Assembly: GCF_003056305.1 (NCBI RefSeq)
Contig: NZ_PYVX01000001.1
Span: 868,001 to 932,000 of the forward strand
DNA length: 64,000 nt
Origin: Halomonas denitrificans
GTDB lineage: Bacteria > Pseudomonadota > Gammaproteobacteria > Pseudomonadales > Halomonadaceae
Reading direction: 5' to 3'
The notes under the pieces were generated by a model. The model was not told the origin of the DNA. It did not search any database and saw nothing but the letters and a program-made list of their open reading frames with translations. Within the stretch, counting starts at the first letter, position 1, and each line of letters starts with the position of its first letter. Shown here one piece after another: positions 53,733 through 62,310 of this stretch. A program made the translations under genes and the position numbers.

Positions 53733-55070
53733 ATGCCCCATCAAGGTTCCACACAGGACGTGCCCCTGCCCACCCGGGATGCGCACCTGGTCATCATCGG
53801 TAACGGCATGGCCGGCCACCGGCTGCTCGCGTCCCTGCTCGACAAGCAGGCACGACCCTCACGCATCACCGTGATTGGCGAGGAAAAAGCACCCGCCTAC
53901 AACCGTATCCTGCTCTCGCCGCTGCTGGCCGGCGAGATGGAACGTGACGCGCTGACCCTGCGCGATACCGACGGGTATGCCGAACAGGGTGTCGAGCTGG
54001 TGCTCGGCGAGCGGGTCACGGAGATCGACCGCCAGGCTCATCGGATCACCACCTCCGACGGCCGCGAGTTCAGCTACGACCGTCTGGTGCTGGCCACCGG
54101 CTCACGGCCAGCGATGCCGCCGATCCCGGGCCTCGACCTGCCCGGCGTCTATGTCTTCCGCGACCTCGACGACGCCGCGGCGCTGGTCGATTGCGCCCAG
54201 GCCCTGGCCGCCGAGGGCGGGGGTCGCGCGCTGGTCATCGGCGGCGGCCTGCTGGGCCTGGAAGCCGCCGAGGGGCTGCGCAAGCGCGGCATGACGGTGA
54301 GCATCGTCCAGCGCGACGACCGGCTGATGAACCGCCAGCTGGACCTCACCGCCGCCAGGCTGCTCGAGGGCGAGCTCGCGAGCCGCGGCCTCGAGATCAT
54401 CACCAACGGCCAGCTGGACCACCTGGCGGCCGACGACCAGGGCCATGTCGCGGGCGCCCGACTCGCCGACGGCCGCTGGCTGGCCGTCGACTGCGTGGTG
54501 ATGGCGATCGGCATCACCCCCAACGTGGCGCTTGCCCGGTCGGCCGGGCTCGAGGTCAACCGCGCGGTGGTCGTCGATGCACACCTCACCAGCTCCGACC
54601 CGGCGATCCACGCCCTGGGCGAATGTTGTGAGTTCAATGGACAGACCTACGGCCTGGTCGAGCCGATCTGGCAGCAGGTCGAGGTGCTGGCCGCACGGCT
54701 GGCCGGCGAGAGCATCGATGGCTACGTGGAGGCTCCCACCGCCACCAAGCTCAAGGTCAGTGGCGTCTCGCTTTATGCCTTCGGGCCCATCGAGGCCGCG
54801 GACGACCATGAGGTGCTGACCTACCACGACCCGGAACATGGCGACTACCGCCGGCTGCTGCTGCGCGACGGCCGCCTCGAAGGAGCCGTGCTCTACGGCG
54901 ATACCGCTTCGGGCCCCTGGTACTTCAAGCAGTCGCTGGCCGGCCACGACCTCTCCGCCTGCCGCCAGGCGCTGCTGTTCGGCCAGGCCGATGCCACGGC
55001 CCTGCTCGATGCCACGAATCCCACCATGTCCCACGCCCGGGACAGCTCCCCGCAGGAGGAAGCCGCATGA
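53733..55070 (+). CDS. FAD/NAD-dependent oxidoreductase, NasC-like (nitrate reductase electron transfer)
   Basis: 445 residues of the pyridine nucleotide-disulphide oxidoreductase fold. FAD-binding LVIIGNGMAGHRLLASLL at the N-terminus, DRLVLATGSRPAMPPIPGL, NAD-binding ALVIGGGLLGLEAAEGLRKRG (split: two blocks), and the second FAD site ITPNVALARSAGLEVNRAVV with HALGECCEFNG. It resembles the N-terminal half of NirB and Klebsiella NasC, the NADH-dependent electron donor for NasA. No iron-sulphur domain is present. GAGGAG lies six bases before ATG 53733. It overlaps nirB by four bases. Confidence 0.87.
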   Translation: MPHQGSTQDVPLPTRDAHLVIIGNGMAGHRLLASLLDKQARPSRITVIGEEKAPAYNRILLSPLLAGEMERDALTLRDTDGYAEQGVELVLGERVTEIDRQAHRITTSDGREFSYDRLVLATGSRPAMPPIPGLDLPGVYVFRDLDDAAALVDCAQALAAEGGGRALVIGGGLLGLEAAEGLRKRGMTVSIVQRDDRLMNRQLDLTAARLLEGELASRGLEIITNGQLDHLAADDQGHVAGARLADGRWLAVDCVVMAIGITPNVALARSAGLEVNRAVVVDAHLTSSDPAIHALGECCEFNGQTYGLVEPIWQQVEVLAARLAGESIDGYVEAPTATKLKVSGVSLYAFGPIEAADDHEVLTYHDPEHGDYRRLLLRDGRLEGAVLYGDTASGPWYFKQSLAGHDLSACRQALLFGQADATALLDATNPTMSHARDSSPQEEAA

Positions 55071-57586
55071 ACACGCCCAGCCCAGGTCCCCATCTGATCA
55101 TCATCGGCAACGGCATGGTCGGCCATCATCTGGTCGAGCAACTCATCGAACGCGGCGGCACCGAGCAGTACCGCATCACGGTATTCGGCGAGGAGCGTCA
55201 TCGCGCCTACGACCGCGTCCACCTCTCCGAGTACTTCGCCGGGCGCGACGCCCAGTCGCTGGCCCTGTGCGATGCGGACTTCTACGCGGCGAACGGCATC
55301 GAGCTGCGTCTCCATGAGACGGTGACCGCCCTCGACCGCAACAAGGGCGAGGTGGTGACCGCCCAGGGCCGCTATGCCTACGACCGACTGGTGCTGGCTA
55401 CCGGCTCCTACCCCTTCGTGCCGCCGATCCCCGGCAATGACCGCGAGAACTGCCTGGTCTATCGCACCCTGGATGACCTCGACGACATCCGCGCCGCGGC
55501 CGAGAAGGCCACCACCGGCGTGGTGGTCGGCGGCGGCCTGCTCGGCCTGGAGGCGGCCAACACCCTGCGCGGGCTCGACCTCGACACCGCCGTGGTCGAG
55601 TTCGCCCCGCGGCTGATGCCGATGCAGGTCGACACCGAGGGCGGAGAACTGCTGCGCGAGAAGATCGAGGCGCTGGGCGTCCAGGTGCTCACCGGCCGCG
55701 CCACCCAGCACATCGAGGACGGCGAGGCCAGCTTCCACCGCATGGTCTTCCAGGACGACAAGGTGCTGGAGACCGACCTGATCGTGTTCTCCGCCGGCAT
55801 CCGGCCCCGCGACGAGCTGGCCCGGGACGCCGCCCTAAAGATGGGCCAGCGCGGCGGCGTGGTGATCGACGACCGCTGCCTGACCAGCGACCCGGCGATC
55901 CTGGCCATCGGTGAGGTGGCGCTGTGGAACAACAGCATCTTCGGCCTGGTGGCGCCCGGCTACCAGATGGCCAAGGCCGCCGCGGATACCCTGCTCGGGG
56001 GTGAGCTGATCTTCGAGGGCGCCGACATGAGCACCAAGCTCAAGCTGCTCGGCGTCGACGTGGGCGCCATCGGCGACGCCCACGGCAACCAGACCCCCGG
56101 TGCGCGGATGTTCCGCTACCTGGACCAGATCAAACAGGAATACCGCAAGCTGGTGGTCTCCAGCGACGGCAAGAAGCTGCTCGGCGCCATGCTGGTAGGT
56201 GACAACGCCACCTACGACACCCTGATGCAGTACTACAGCAACGGCCTGGAGCTGCCCGAGGACCCGGCCGCGCTGATCCTGCCCTCCACCGAGGGCGCGC
56301 CGACCCTGGGCGCCGACGCCCTGCCCGACGGCGCGACCATCTGCTCGTGTCACAACGTCACCAAGGGGTCGATCTGCGCGACCATCGACGACGGAGCCAC
56401 CGACCTGGGCGCCGTCAAGGCCAAGACCCGCGCCAGCACCGGCTGCGGCGGCTGCGCGGCCCTGCTCAAGAACGTGGTCGACCACGAGCTGGAAGCTCGC
56501 GGCGTGGAGGTCGACCAGTCGATCTGCGAGCACTTTTCCCACACCCGGCAGGAGCTCTTCGACATCGTCCGCGTCGAGGGCATCAAGACCTTCGGCGAGC
56601 TGATCGGCAAGCACGGTCAAGGCTCTGCAGACTCGCCAGGCTTAGGCTGCGACATCTGCAAGCCGGCGGTGGCCTCGATCCTGGCGTCCTGCTTCAACGA
56701 GCCGATCACCGACGCCGCGCACATCCCGCTGCAGGATACCAACGACACCTTCATGGCCAACATGCAGAAGAACGGCACCTACTCGGTGGTGCCGCGTATC
56801 GCCGGCGGCGAAATCACCCCGGACAAGCTGGTGGTGCTCGGTCAGGTCGCGCAGACCTACGGCCTCTATACCAAGATCACCGGTGGCCAGCGCATCGACC
56901 TGTTCGGCGCCCGCCTCGAGGATCTCCCGGACATCTGGGGCACCCTGATCGAGGCCGGCTTCGAGACCGGTCACGCCTACGGCAAGTCGGTACGCACCGT
57001 GAAGTCCTGTGTGGGCAGCACCTGGTGCCGCTATGGCGTGCAGGACAGCGTGGGCATGGCGATCCAGCTGGAGCACCGCTACAAGGGCCTTCGCTCTCCG
57101 CACAAGCTCAAGTTCGCGGTCTCCGGTTGCACCCGCGAGTGCGCAGAGGCCCAGAGCAAGGACGTCGGGGTGATCGCCACCGAGCACGGCTGGAACCTCT
57201 ACGTCTGCGGCAACGGCGGCATGCGCCCGCGCCACGCCGAGCTCTTCGCCACCGACCTGGACGATGAGCAGCTGATCACGATCATCGACCGCTTCCTGAT
57301 GTTCTACGTGCGCACCGCCGACCGCCTGCAGCGTACCTCGGTATGGCGCGAGAACCTGGAGGGCGGCCTGGACTACCTCAAGGAGGTGGTGCTCGAGGAC
57401 AGCCTGGGCATCGGCGATGAGCTCGAGGCGCAGATGCAGACCGTCATCGACAACTACGAGTGCGAGTGGGCTGGCGCTCTCAACGACCCCGAGAAGCTCA
57501 AGCGCTTCCGCAGCTTCGTCAACGACGCGCGCCCCGACCCGGACATCATCGTCACCGAGGAGCGCGGCCAGCTGCGGCCTGCCTGA
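55067..57586 (+). CDS. nirB: Nitrite reductase [NAD(P)H], large subunit
   Basis: Reduces nitrite to ammonium in the cytosol, 839 residues. Domains in order: FAD/NAD oxidoreductase (LIIIGNGMVGHHLVEQLIER; GVVVGGGLLGLEAANTLRGL), BFD-like [2Fe-2S] domain (CSCHNVTKGSICATI ... TGCGGCAALLK), then ferredoxin-like half domain and sirohaem-[4Fe-4S] domain with CVGSTWCRYG and SGCTRECAEAQSKDVG plus NLYVCGNGGMRPRHA. Length is normal for NirB. It is coupled to the NasC-like gene by an ATGA overlap. nirD follows after an unusual 207-base gap containing repeat A. Confidence 0.96.
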   Translation: MNTPSPGPHLIIIGNGMVGHHLVEQLIERGGTEQYRITVFGEERHRAYDRVHLSEYFAGRDAQSLALCDADFYAANGIELRLHETVTALDRNKGEVVTAQGRYAYDRLVLATGSYPFVPPIPGNDRENCLVYRTLDDLDDIRAAAEKATTGVVVGGGLLGLEAANTLRGLDLDTAVVEFAPRLMPMQVDTEGGELLREKIEALGVQVLTGRATQHIEDGEASFHRMVFQDDKVLETDLIVFSAGIRPRDELARDAALKMGQRGGVVIDDRCLTSDPAILAIGEVALWNNSIFGLVAPGYQMAKAAADTLLGGELIFEGADMSTKLKLLGVDVGAIGDAHGNQTPGARMFRYLDQIKQEYRKLVVSSDGKKLLGAMLVGDNATYDTLMQYYSNGLELPEDPAALILPSTEGAPTLGADALPDGATICSCHNVTKGSICATIDDGATDLGAVKAKTRASTGCGGCAALLKNVVDHELEARGVEVDQSICEHFSHTRQELFDIVRVEGIKTFGELIGKHGQGSADSPGLGCDICKPAVASILASCFNEPITDAAHIPLQDTNDTFMANMQKNGTYSVVPRIAGGEITPDKLVVLGQVAQTYGLYTKITGGQRIDLFGARLEDLPDIWGTLIEAGFETGHAYGKSVRTVKSCVGSTWCRYGVQDSVGMAIQLEHRYKGLRSPHKLKFAVSGCTRECAEAQSKDVGVIATEHGWNLYVCGNGGMRPRHAELFATDLDDEQLITIIDRFLMFYVRTADRLQRTSVWRENLEGGLDYLKEVVLEDSLGIGDELEAQMQTVIDNYECEWAGALNDPEKLKRFRSFVNDARPDPDIIVTEERGQLRPA

Positions 57587-57614
57587 TGGGCCGTTTCGAC
57601 GTCACCCAGCCAAT

Positions 57615-57700
57615 GAGGGGCGCCGCGACAGGTCGAAGAGGAGGTCCTACGCCATGGATGGCGTCGGTAGCGCCGTGGGAAGAGTTCACGGCGCCTCCTC
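57615..57700 (+). repeat. Dispersed intergenic repeat A, copy 3 (between nirB and nirD)
   Basis: GAGGGGCGCCGCGACAGGTC, GAAGAGGAGGTCCTACGCC, ATGGATGGCGTCGG, TAGCGCCGTGGGAAGAGTTC and ACGGCGCCTCCTC align with the copies at 10044 and 35592. The first hairpin is conserved (ACGCC-ATGGAT-GGCGT); the second is degraded. The rest of the nirB-nirD gap (57701-57793) shows no gene. Confidence 0.85.
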
Positions 57701-57793
57701 GATGGTCCGGCACCCCGGGACCTGTCGACGGATCGGCCCCCAGCGATCATATCGACGTCCACCGAGCTCCCCGCCCAGAGAAGGAAATTTCCC

Positions 57794-58219
57794 ATGATCA
57801 CCGCAACCGCAGAAGCCCCGACCATGTCCCAGACCTGGCAGACCCTGTGCTCCCGGGCCGATCTGGTGGCCCACTCCGGCGTCGCCGCCTGGCTCGAGAC
57901 CGCCGACGGCCCGGTCCAGGTGGCCCTGTTCTACCTTCCATGCGGCCCGAACACGCCGCGGCCCACCGGCCCGAAGCCGCCGGGAGATATCGGCCATGCC
58001 ACCGAACTCTTCGCCGTGGACCATCGCGATCCCTTCTCGGACGCCAACGTCATCGCCCGCGGCATCGTCGGCGACGTCCAGGGCGAACCGGTAGTGGCCT
58101 CGCCGCTCTACAAGCAGCACTTCCGGCTCAAAGACGGCCAGTGCCTGGAGGACGAGGCCGTCCGCCTGCGCACCTGGCCGGTACGCCTCGATGGGGACCA
58201 GGTGATGATCCGGGTGTGA
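57794..58219 (+). CDS. nirD: Nitrite reductase, small subunit
   Basis: Rieske-like-fold small subunit of assimilatory NirBD, 141 residues. As in other NirD proteins the Rieske iron-sulphur ligands are absent. Typical segments are WQTLCSRADLVAHSGVAAWL, VALFYLPCG, LFAVDHRDPFSDANVIARGI VGDVQGEPVVASPLYKQHF (two blocks) and FRLKDGQCLED. GAAGGAAA lies before the ATG as a ribosome binding site. The segment after residue 50 (CGPNTPRPTGPKPPGDIG) looks longer and more Pro-rich than in E. coli NirD (108 residues). Confidence 0.92.
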   Translation: MITATAEAPTMSQTWQTLCSRADLVAHSGVAAWLETADGPVQVALFYLPCGPNTPRPTGPKPPGDIGHATELFAVDHRDPFSDANVIARGIVGDVQGEPVVASPLYKQHFRLKDGQCLEDEAVRLRTWPVRLDGDQVMIRV

Positions 58220-58247
58220 CCCTGAAACACATGGCCCACCGCCCCCA

Positions 58248-59861
58248 CTAGCTGGCTGGGGAGCCGTCCAGCGCCTCGAGCAGCGCCGCATCACGCTCGT
58301 AGATATCGGGGCGAAAGACCAGCTGATCCTCCTCGTCAGGGTGCACCGTCCAGTAGTGCAGGATGACCGGCACGGCTCGCTCCAGGTGGACATTGCGGGT
58401 CCGTCCGGCGGCGACCAGGCGGTCGACCCGGGCGTCGGTGCCGGTGTCGTCGAAAAGGTGCTGGGCGAGCTCGAGCACCCCCTGCACGCGGATGCAGCCC
58501 GAACTGAAGGCGCGCTGTTCGCGGTCGAAGAGCGCCTGTGCCGGCGTGTCGTGGAGATAGACCAGGTGCTGGTTGGGAAAGCGCAGCACCACGTGCCCCA
58601 GGGCATTCTGAGGGCCGGCGCGCTGGCGCAGGATGACGTTGCCGGGGCGCCACCAGTCGACGTCACGCGGGTCGAGGCGTTGGCCGGAGGGGCTCAGCAC
58701 CATCAGGTCCTGCTCCCACAGGTAGCCGAGGTAGCGGCGCACCTCGGGCAGCACGTCCTCGCGCAGGATGGTCGGCGGCACCGTCCAGGTGGGATTGATC
58801 GTCAGGTGGGTGATCTGCGAGCGCAGCGAGGGGGTGCGGCGATAGGGCCGGCCGACCACGATGCGCGACTGCCAGACGTCGCCGTCCGGGCGGAAGTAGC
58901 GGATCCGGTAGCCGGCGATATCGACCAGCACGAAGGAGTCCGGCAGGCCGTGGAGCAGCCAGCGCGCCCGCTCCAGGTTGATGCGGATCTGGTCGATGCG
59001 CGTGACCACGGGAACGTTCAGGGCCGATCGCGTGCGGGGCCCGACGATGCCGTCCACCTCCAGCAGGTGGCGCTGCTGGAAGCGCTCCACGGCCGCCACC
59101 AGACGCGCATCGTAACGGCGCGGGTCGGGCGGGACCGAGGTGGGCTCGGCGACGAGTTCCACCGCCATCACCTCCAGCTCGCCCAGGATCGCCAGGCGCT
59201 CGCGCAGCAGCAGCACTTCGTCGTGGCGCTCCCCCGGACGCAGCGACTGCGGTCGGGGGGGCAGCATCGGCCAGCCCCCCTGCCGCGCAATATGCCGGTA
59301 GCGGGCGAGGCTCGCCCGCAGGCGCTCGTAAGGCGGCGCACTGGGACGCACCGCGGCGAAGGCCTGCTCGAAGCGACGGGTGTCCACCGCCTCGGAGATC
59401 GCCGCGAAGTCCAGAGGCGGCGCCTCGATGGGCACCTCCCAGCCCGGGTCGATGCGATAGGGATCCACCTTGCCGCGCTGCAGGTGACGCAGGGCCGTCA
59501 GCAGGGTCTGGCTCGTCTCCAGGTCGAAGCGCGCCCGCGCCGCCGGGGGGCTTTCCTCGTCGAGCGCCTGACGATGCGAGGCCACCAGGGTATCCGGCCG
59601 ATAGTCCTGCGGCGTCAGGCCATCGGCGTCCAGCGTGCGCAGGGCGTTGGCGAGGGCCGCCACGGTGGCGGCCTCCTGCCAGGCGGGGCGCCCATCGCGC
59701 GCCGCATAGAACGCCTGCAGGGTCACCTCCTGCTCATCCAGGCGAGCGGCGAGGCTGTCGGCCAGGGAGGGCGCGACCGCCTCGGCCAGCGCCGAGGAGG
59801 CCAGCGTCAGCAGCATCGACGCGGTGAGGACCCGCGGCGTCCATCCGGTTGCCCAGAACAT
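58248..59861 (-). CDS. L,D-transpeptidase, YcbB/LdtD-like
   Basis: Envelope enzyme of 537 residues that makes 3-3 cross-links in peptidoglycan. A signal peptide (VLTASMLLTLASSALAEAVA) is followed by a scaffold domain (about 30-220), a peptidoglycan-binding-like domain ending in VDGIVGPRTRSALNVP, and the YkuD catalytic domain with HDTPAQALFDREQRAFSSGC (catalytic Cys about residue 452) and IRVQG. The size and order match E. coli YcbB. GAGGAGG lies just before ATG 59861; a longer frame upstream is not favoured. It is divergent from a second, different L,D-transpeptidase. Confidence 0.92.
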   Translation of the reverse strand: MFWATGWTPRVLTASMLLTLASSALAEAVAPSLADSLAARLDEQEVTLQAFYAARDGRPAWQEAATVAALANALRTLDADGLTPQDYRPDTLVASHRQALDEESPPAARARFDLETSQTLLTALRHLQRGKVDPYRIDPGWEVPIEAPPLDFAAISEAVDTRRFEQAFAAVRPSAPPYERLRASLARYRHIARQGGWPMLPPRPQSLRPGERHDEVLLLRERLAILGELEVMAVELVAEPTSVPPDPRRYDARLVAAVERFQQRHLLEVDGIVGPRTRSALNVPVVTRIDQIRINLERARWLLHGLPDSFVLVDIAGYRIRYFRPDGDVWQSRIVVGRPYRRTPSLRSQITHLTINPTWTVPPTILREDVLPEVRRYLGYLWEQDLMVLSPSGQRLDPRDVDWWRPGNVILRQRAGPQNALGHVVLRFPNQHLVYLHDTPAQALFDREQRAFSSGCIRVQGVLELAQHLFDDTGTDARVDRLVAAGRTRNVHLERAVPVILHYWTVHPDEEDQLVFRPDIYERDAALLEALDGSPAS

Positions 59862-60029
59862 GGCGACCTCCTCGTGGTTGATGTCGGTGGCTGATTCATT
59901 ATGATGCTCATCGTCATCATAGTGTCTGATCTCGAGCCGCAGGGACGCCGCTTGTCCGTTCGCGTGATCGCCGCTCCGTCCCGGAATGGACGTCGAGCCG
60001 GCAGCGCACCCCATCGACAGGTTTCCCGA

Positions 60030-60767
60030 ATGCCCATGAATGTCCCGAGCCGATGGCTACCCGGCGCGGCCCTCTGCAGCGCCCTGCTGCTGGGCGCCCT
60101 GCCCTTGCTGGCCAGCGATGCCGCCCAGGCGCACAGTGCATCGCCCGACACGCCGCATCAGCCAGCCTCCCTCGCCCAGACCCTGCGCCAACTGGCCCCC
60201 GGCGCCGATGCCCGGGTGATGCGCCTGGCGGCCCGCGCGCTCTCCTGCGCCGACCCGGATGCCGAGCGGCTGGCGGTGATCGACTTCTCGCTGCCCTCCA
60301 CCGAGCCGCGCCTGTGGGTCTTCGACCTGAAGCGTCAGCGATTGTTGTTCAAGGAGCTGGTCTCCCACGGCCAGGGATCGGGCAATGCCGTGGCCAGGAG
60401 CTTCTCCAACGTCCCGGAGAGTCACCAGTCCAGCATCGGGCTGTTTCGCACCATGAACAGCTACCGGGGCAGCAACGGCTACTCCCTGCGCCTCGAGGGG
60501 CTGGAGCCCGGCGTCAACGACCTGGCCTACGAGCGCGCTATCGTCATCCATGGCGCCGACTATGTGAGCGAGGCGTTCATCGAGCAGACCGGCCGTCTCG
60601 GCCGCAGCCACGGCTGCCCGGCGGTTCGCCAGGAAGTGGCGACCCCGCTGATCGACAGCATCAAGGAGGATCAGTACCTCTTCACCTACTACCCGGATCC
60701 GGAGTGGCTGGCGAGTTCGAACTTCTTCCGCTGCGACCGTGACGAGGCGCCCCTGGCCATGAACTGA
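60030..60767 (+). CDS. Murein L,D-transpeptidase catalytic domain family protein (YkuD_2)
   Basis: 245 residues with a signal peptide (GAALCSALLLGALPLLASDA). The catalytic domain is of the YkuD_2 type: RLAVIDFSLPSTEPRLWVFD, LFKELVSHGQGSGNAVARSF, IGLFRTMNSYRGSNGYSLRL, AIVIHGADYVSEAFI and the catalytic GRSHGCPAVRQE (His, Cys). Likely periplasmic. The start 60030 has ACAGG upstream; ATG 60036 is an alternative. The two transpeptidase genes face away from each other over a 168-base gap and may share regulation. Confidence 0.9.
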   Translation: MPMNVPSRWLPGAALCSALLLGALPLLASDAAQAHSASPDTPHQPASLAQTLRQLAPGADARVMRLAARALSCADPDAERLAVIDFSLPSTEPRLWVFDLKRQRLLFKELVSHGQGSGNAVARSFSNVPESHQSSIGLFRTMNSYRGSNGYSLRLEGLEPGVNDLAYERAIVIHGADYVSEAFIEQTGRLGRSHGCPAVRQEVATPLIDSIKEDQYLFTYYPDPEWLASSNFFRCDRDEAPLAMN

Positions 60768-60868
60768 GGCCCCGCACCGCTACGCCCCGAGGTGGGCGGC
60801 GGGATTGCACGGACGGCGGTGACTGCGCCATTCTGCAGTCTGGCGTCTCACTGGCACAGGAGAGGACG

Positions 60869-61555
60869 ATGAAAGATCGGGTATTACTGATTACCGGAGC
60901 CTCGAGCGGTATCGGCGCGGCCACGGCCCGCGCCGCCGCCCGCGCGCACTATCAGCTGGTGCTGGCGGCCCGCTCCCGGGAGAAGCTGACGGCCCTGGCC
61001 GAGGAGCTGGGTCCGGAAAACGTTCTCGCCGTCGGCTGCGACGTCACCTCCATGGAAGAGCAGCAGGCCATGGTCGAACAGGCGCTGGAGCGCTTCGGGC
61101 GCATCGATGCGGTGTTCGCCAACGCGGGACGCGGCGGCTCGCCGGGCGGGTTCAGCGGCGCCGACCACGAGGCCTGGCGCGACATGATCCTGACCAATAT
61201 CTATGGAGTGGGCCTGACCCTGCAGGCGACCCTGCCGGCGTTGCGCCACAGTCGCGGCCAGGTACTGCTCACCGGCTCTGCCGCCGGCCGTGCCACCATC
61301 CCCGGCTCCATGTACGGCGCCACCAAGTGGGCGGTCACCGGCATCGGCTACAACCTGCGGGAAGAGCTGCGCGGCAGCGGCATCCGGGTGACGCTGATCG
61401 AGCCCGGCATGGTGGACACCCCCTTCTTCGACGAGCCACCGGAGTACGCCCTCGAGGATCGCGATATCGCCAACGCGGTGATCTACGCGCTCGACCAGCC
61501 GGCGCATGTGGACGTCAACGAGATCTTGATACGCCCCACGCCCCCCGTGGAGTAG
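60869..61555 (+). CDS. Short-chain dehydrogenase/reductase
   Basis: Classical SDR of 228 residues. The cofactor site is LLITGASSGIGAATARAAAR, followed by VFANAGRGGSPGGF (the NAG motif), the catalytic Ser in LLTGSAAGRA, and the YGATK catalytic Tyr/Lys. The C-terminus NEILIRPTPPVE is typical of the YdfG/serine-3-dehydrogenase-like group. AGGAGAGG precedes the ATG. NADP preference is suggested by the Arg residues after the second strand (AARSREK). Substrate unknown. Confidence 0.9.
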   Translation: MKDRVLLITGASSGIGAATARAAARAHYQLVLAARSREKLTALAEELGPENVLAVGCDVTSMEEQQAMVEQALERFGRIDAVFANAGRGGSPGGFSGADHEAWRDMILTNIYGVGLTLQATLPALRHSRGQVLLTGSAAGRATIPGSMYGATKWAVTGIGYNLREELRGSGIRVTLIEPGMVDTPFFDEPPEYALEDRDIANAVIYALDQPAHVDVNEILIRPTPPVE

Positions 61556-62310
61556 CCCTCCCCTTTCCACCGCCACGCTTCTCCTTCACTACCCGGCCAT
61601 CGCGCCGGGCCCTGCGCCAGGGATGGCGGCAGCACCTCAAGCCCTCTCCGGGCAGGGAGGCCGGCGGGCGGGGTTCGACAGAGCCGCTCGGCCTCCATGA
61701 CGCGACCGGGCCGTTCGACCCGCGACGCGATGGTGCCTCCCTCTCTGGATCGATCACCGTGCCAAAACGGTCGCGAACGTGAGAAATTGCGCGGCCGGAG
61801 ACGACGTGACTCCGGCAACATGAGGTCTCTCAGAAGCATTGATGAGGCTTTCGCCTACCCAGGCATCATTCCAGTAACTCCTCCCAGTCTCGAGTACCAA
61901 ATTCATGATGAAAATGGCCTGACGCTCTCTCGACCAGAGTCGGCCGCCTTTCTTCAATCCTCTGAAAAGCCGAGAGTTTCTCTTGCATGGCAGCGTGCTT
62001 TTCGAGTAAGACCTACGCCGATGATTTGTAACATGACTTTACAATCATGACAGAGCCGCCAACACTGTGAACGGCAGGCAACGGACAGCGATCGCAAGGC
62101 TTCGATGCGTCACTTCCTCTCCCCCTTTCGGCCAGGGGGGCGGGCATGTTCATGTCCTGGAGGGACACGGTCGGCAGGCATCATGCGACTGGCATCGCGA
62201 TAAATAAATCGATCATGACAAGCGGGATAAGACCCGCGGCTATCGGCAGGCTTCGCAGGGCCCTGATCACCATCAATAATGGTTGCCAGAAACAACCATA
62301 AGGACAAAGG
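61556..62310. other. Long gene-free region upstream of the VpsR-like gene
   Basis: About 750 bases. The left part is GC-rich; 61850-62050 is clearly AT-richer than its surroundings. Open frames here (for example 61697-62050) lack ribosome binding sites and any recognisable sequence. The only structured element I find is the near-palindrome at 62021-62047. No GG-N10-GC promoter is seen between 62100 and 62310. Confidence 0.55.
62021..62047. promoter_or_regulatory. Near-palindrome upstream of the VpsR-like gene
   Basis: ATGATTTGTAA-catgac-TTTACAATCAT: outer ATGATT/AATCAT pairs perfectly and GTAA/TTAC follows with one extra base on each side. It is AT-rich and sits 264 bases before the regulator's start. 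A candidate protein-binding site. Confidence 0.4.

Noticed and set aside
61697..62050. A 117-codon open frame before the VpsR-like gene
   Set aside because: No ribosome binding site, no recognisable sequence, and composition changes half-way through it.
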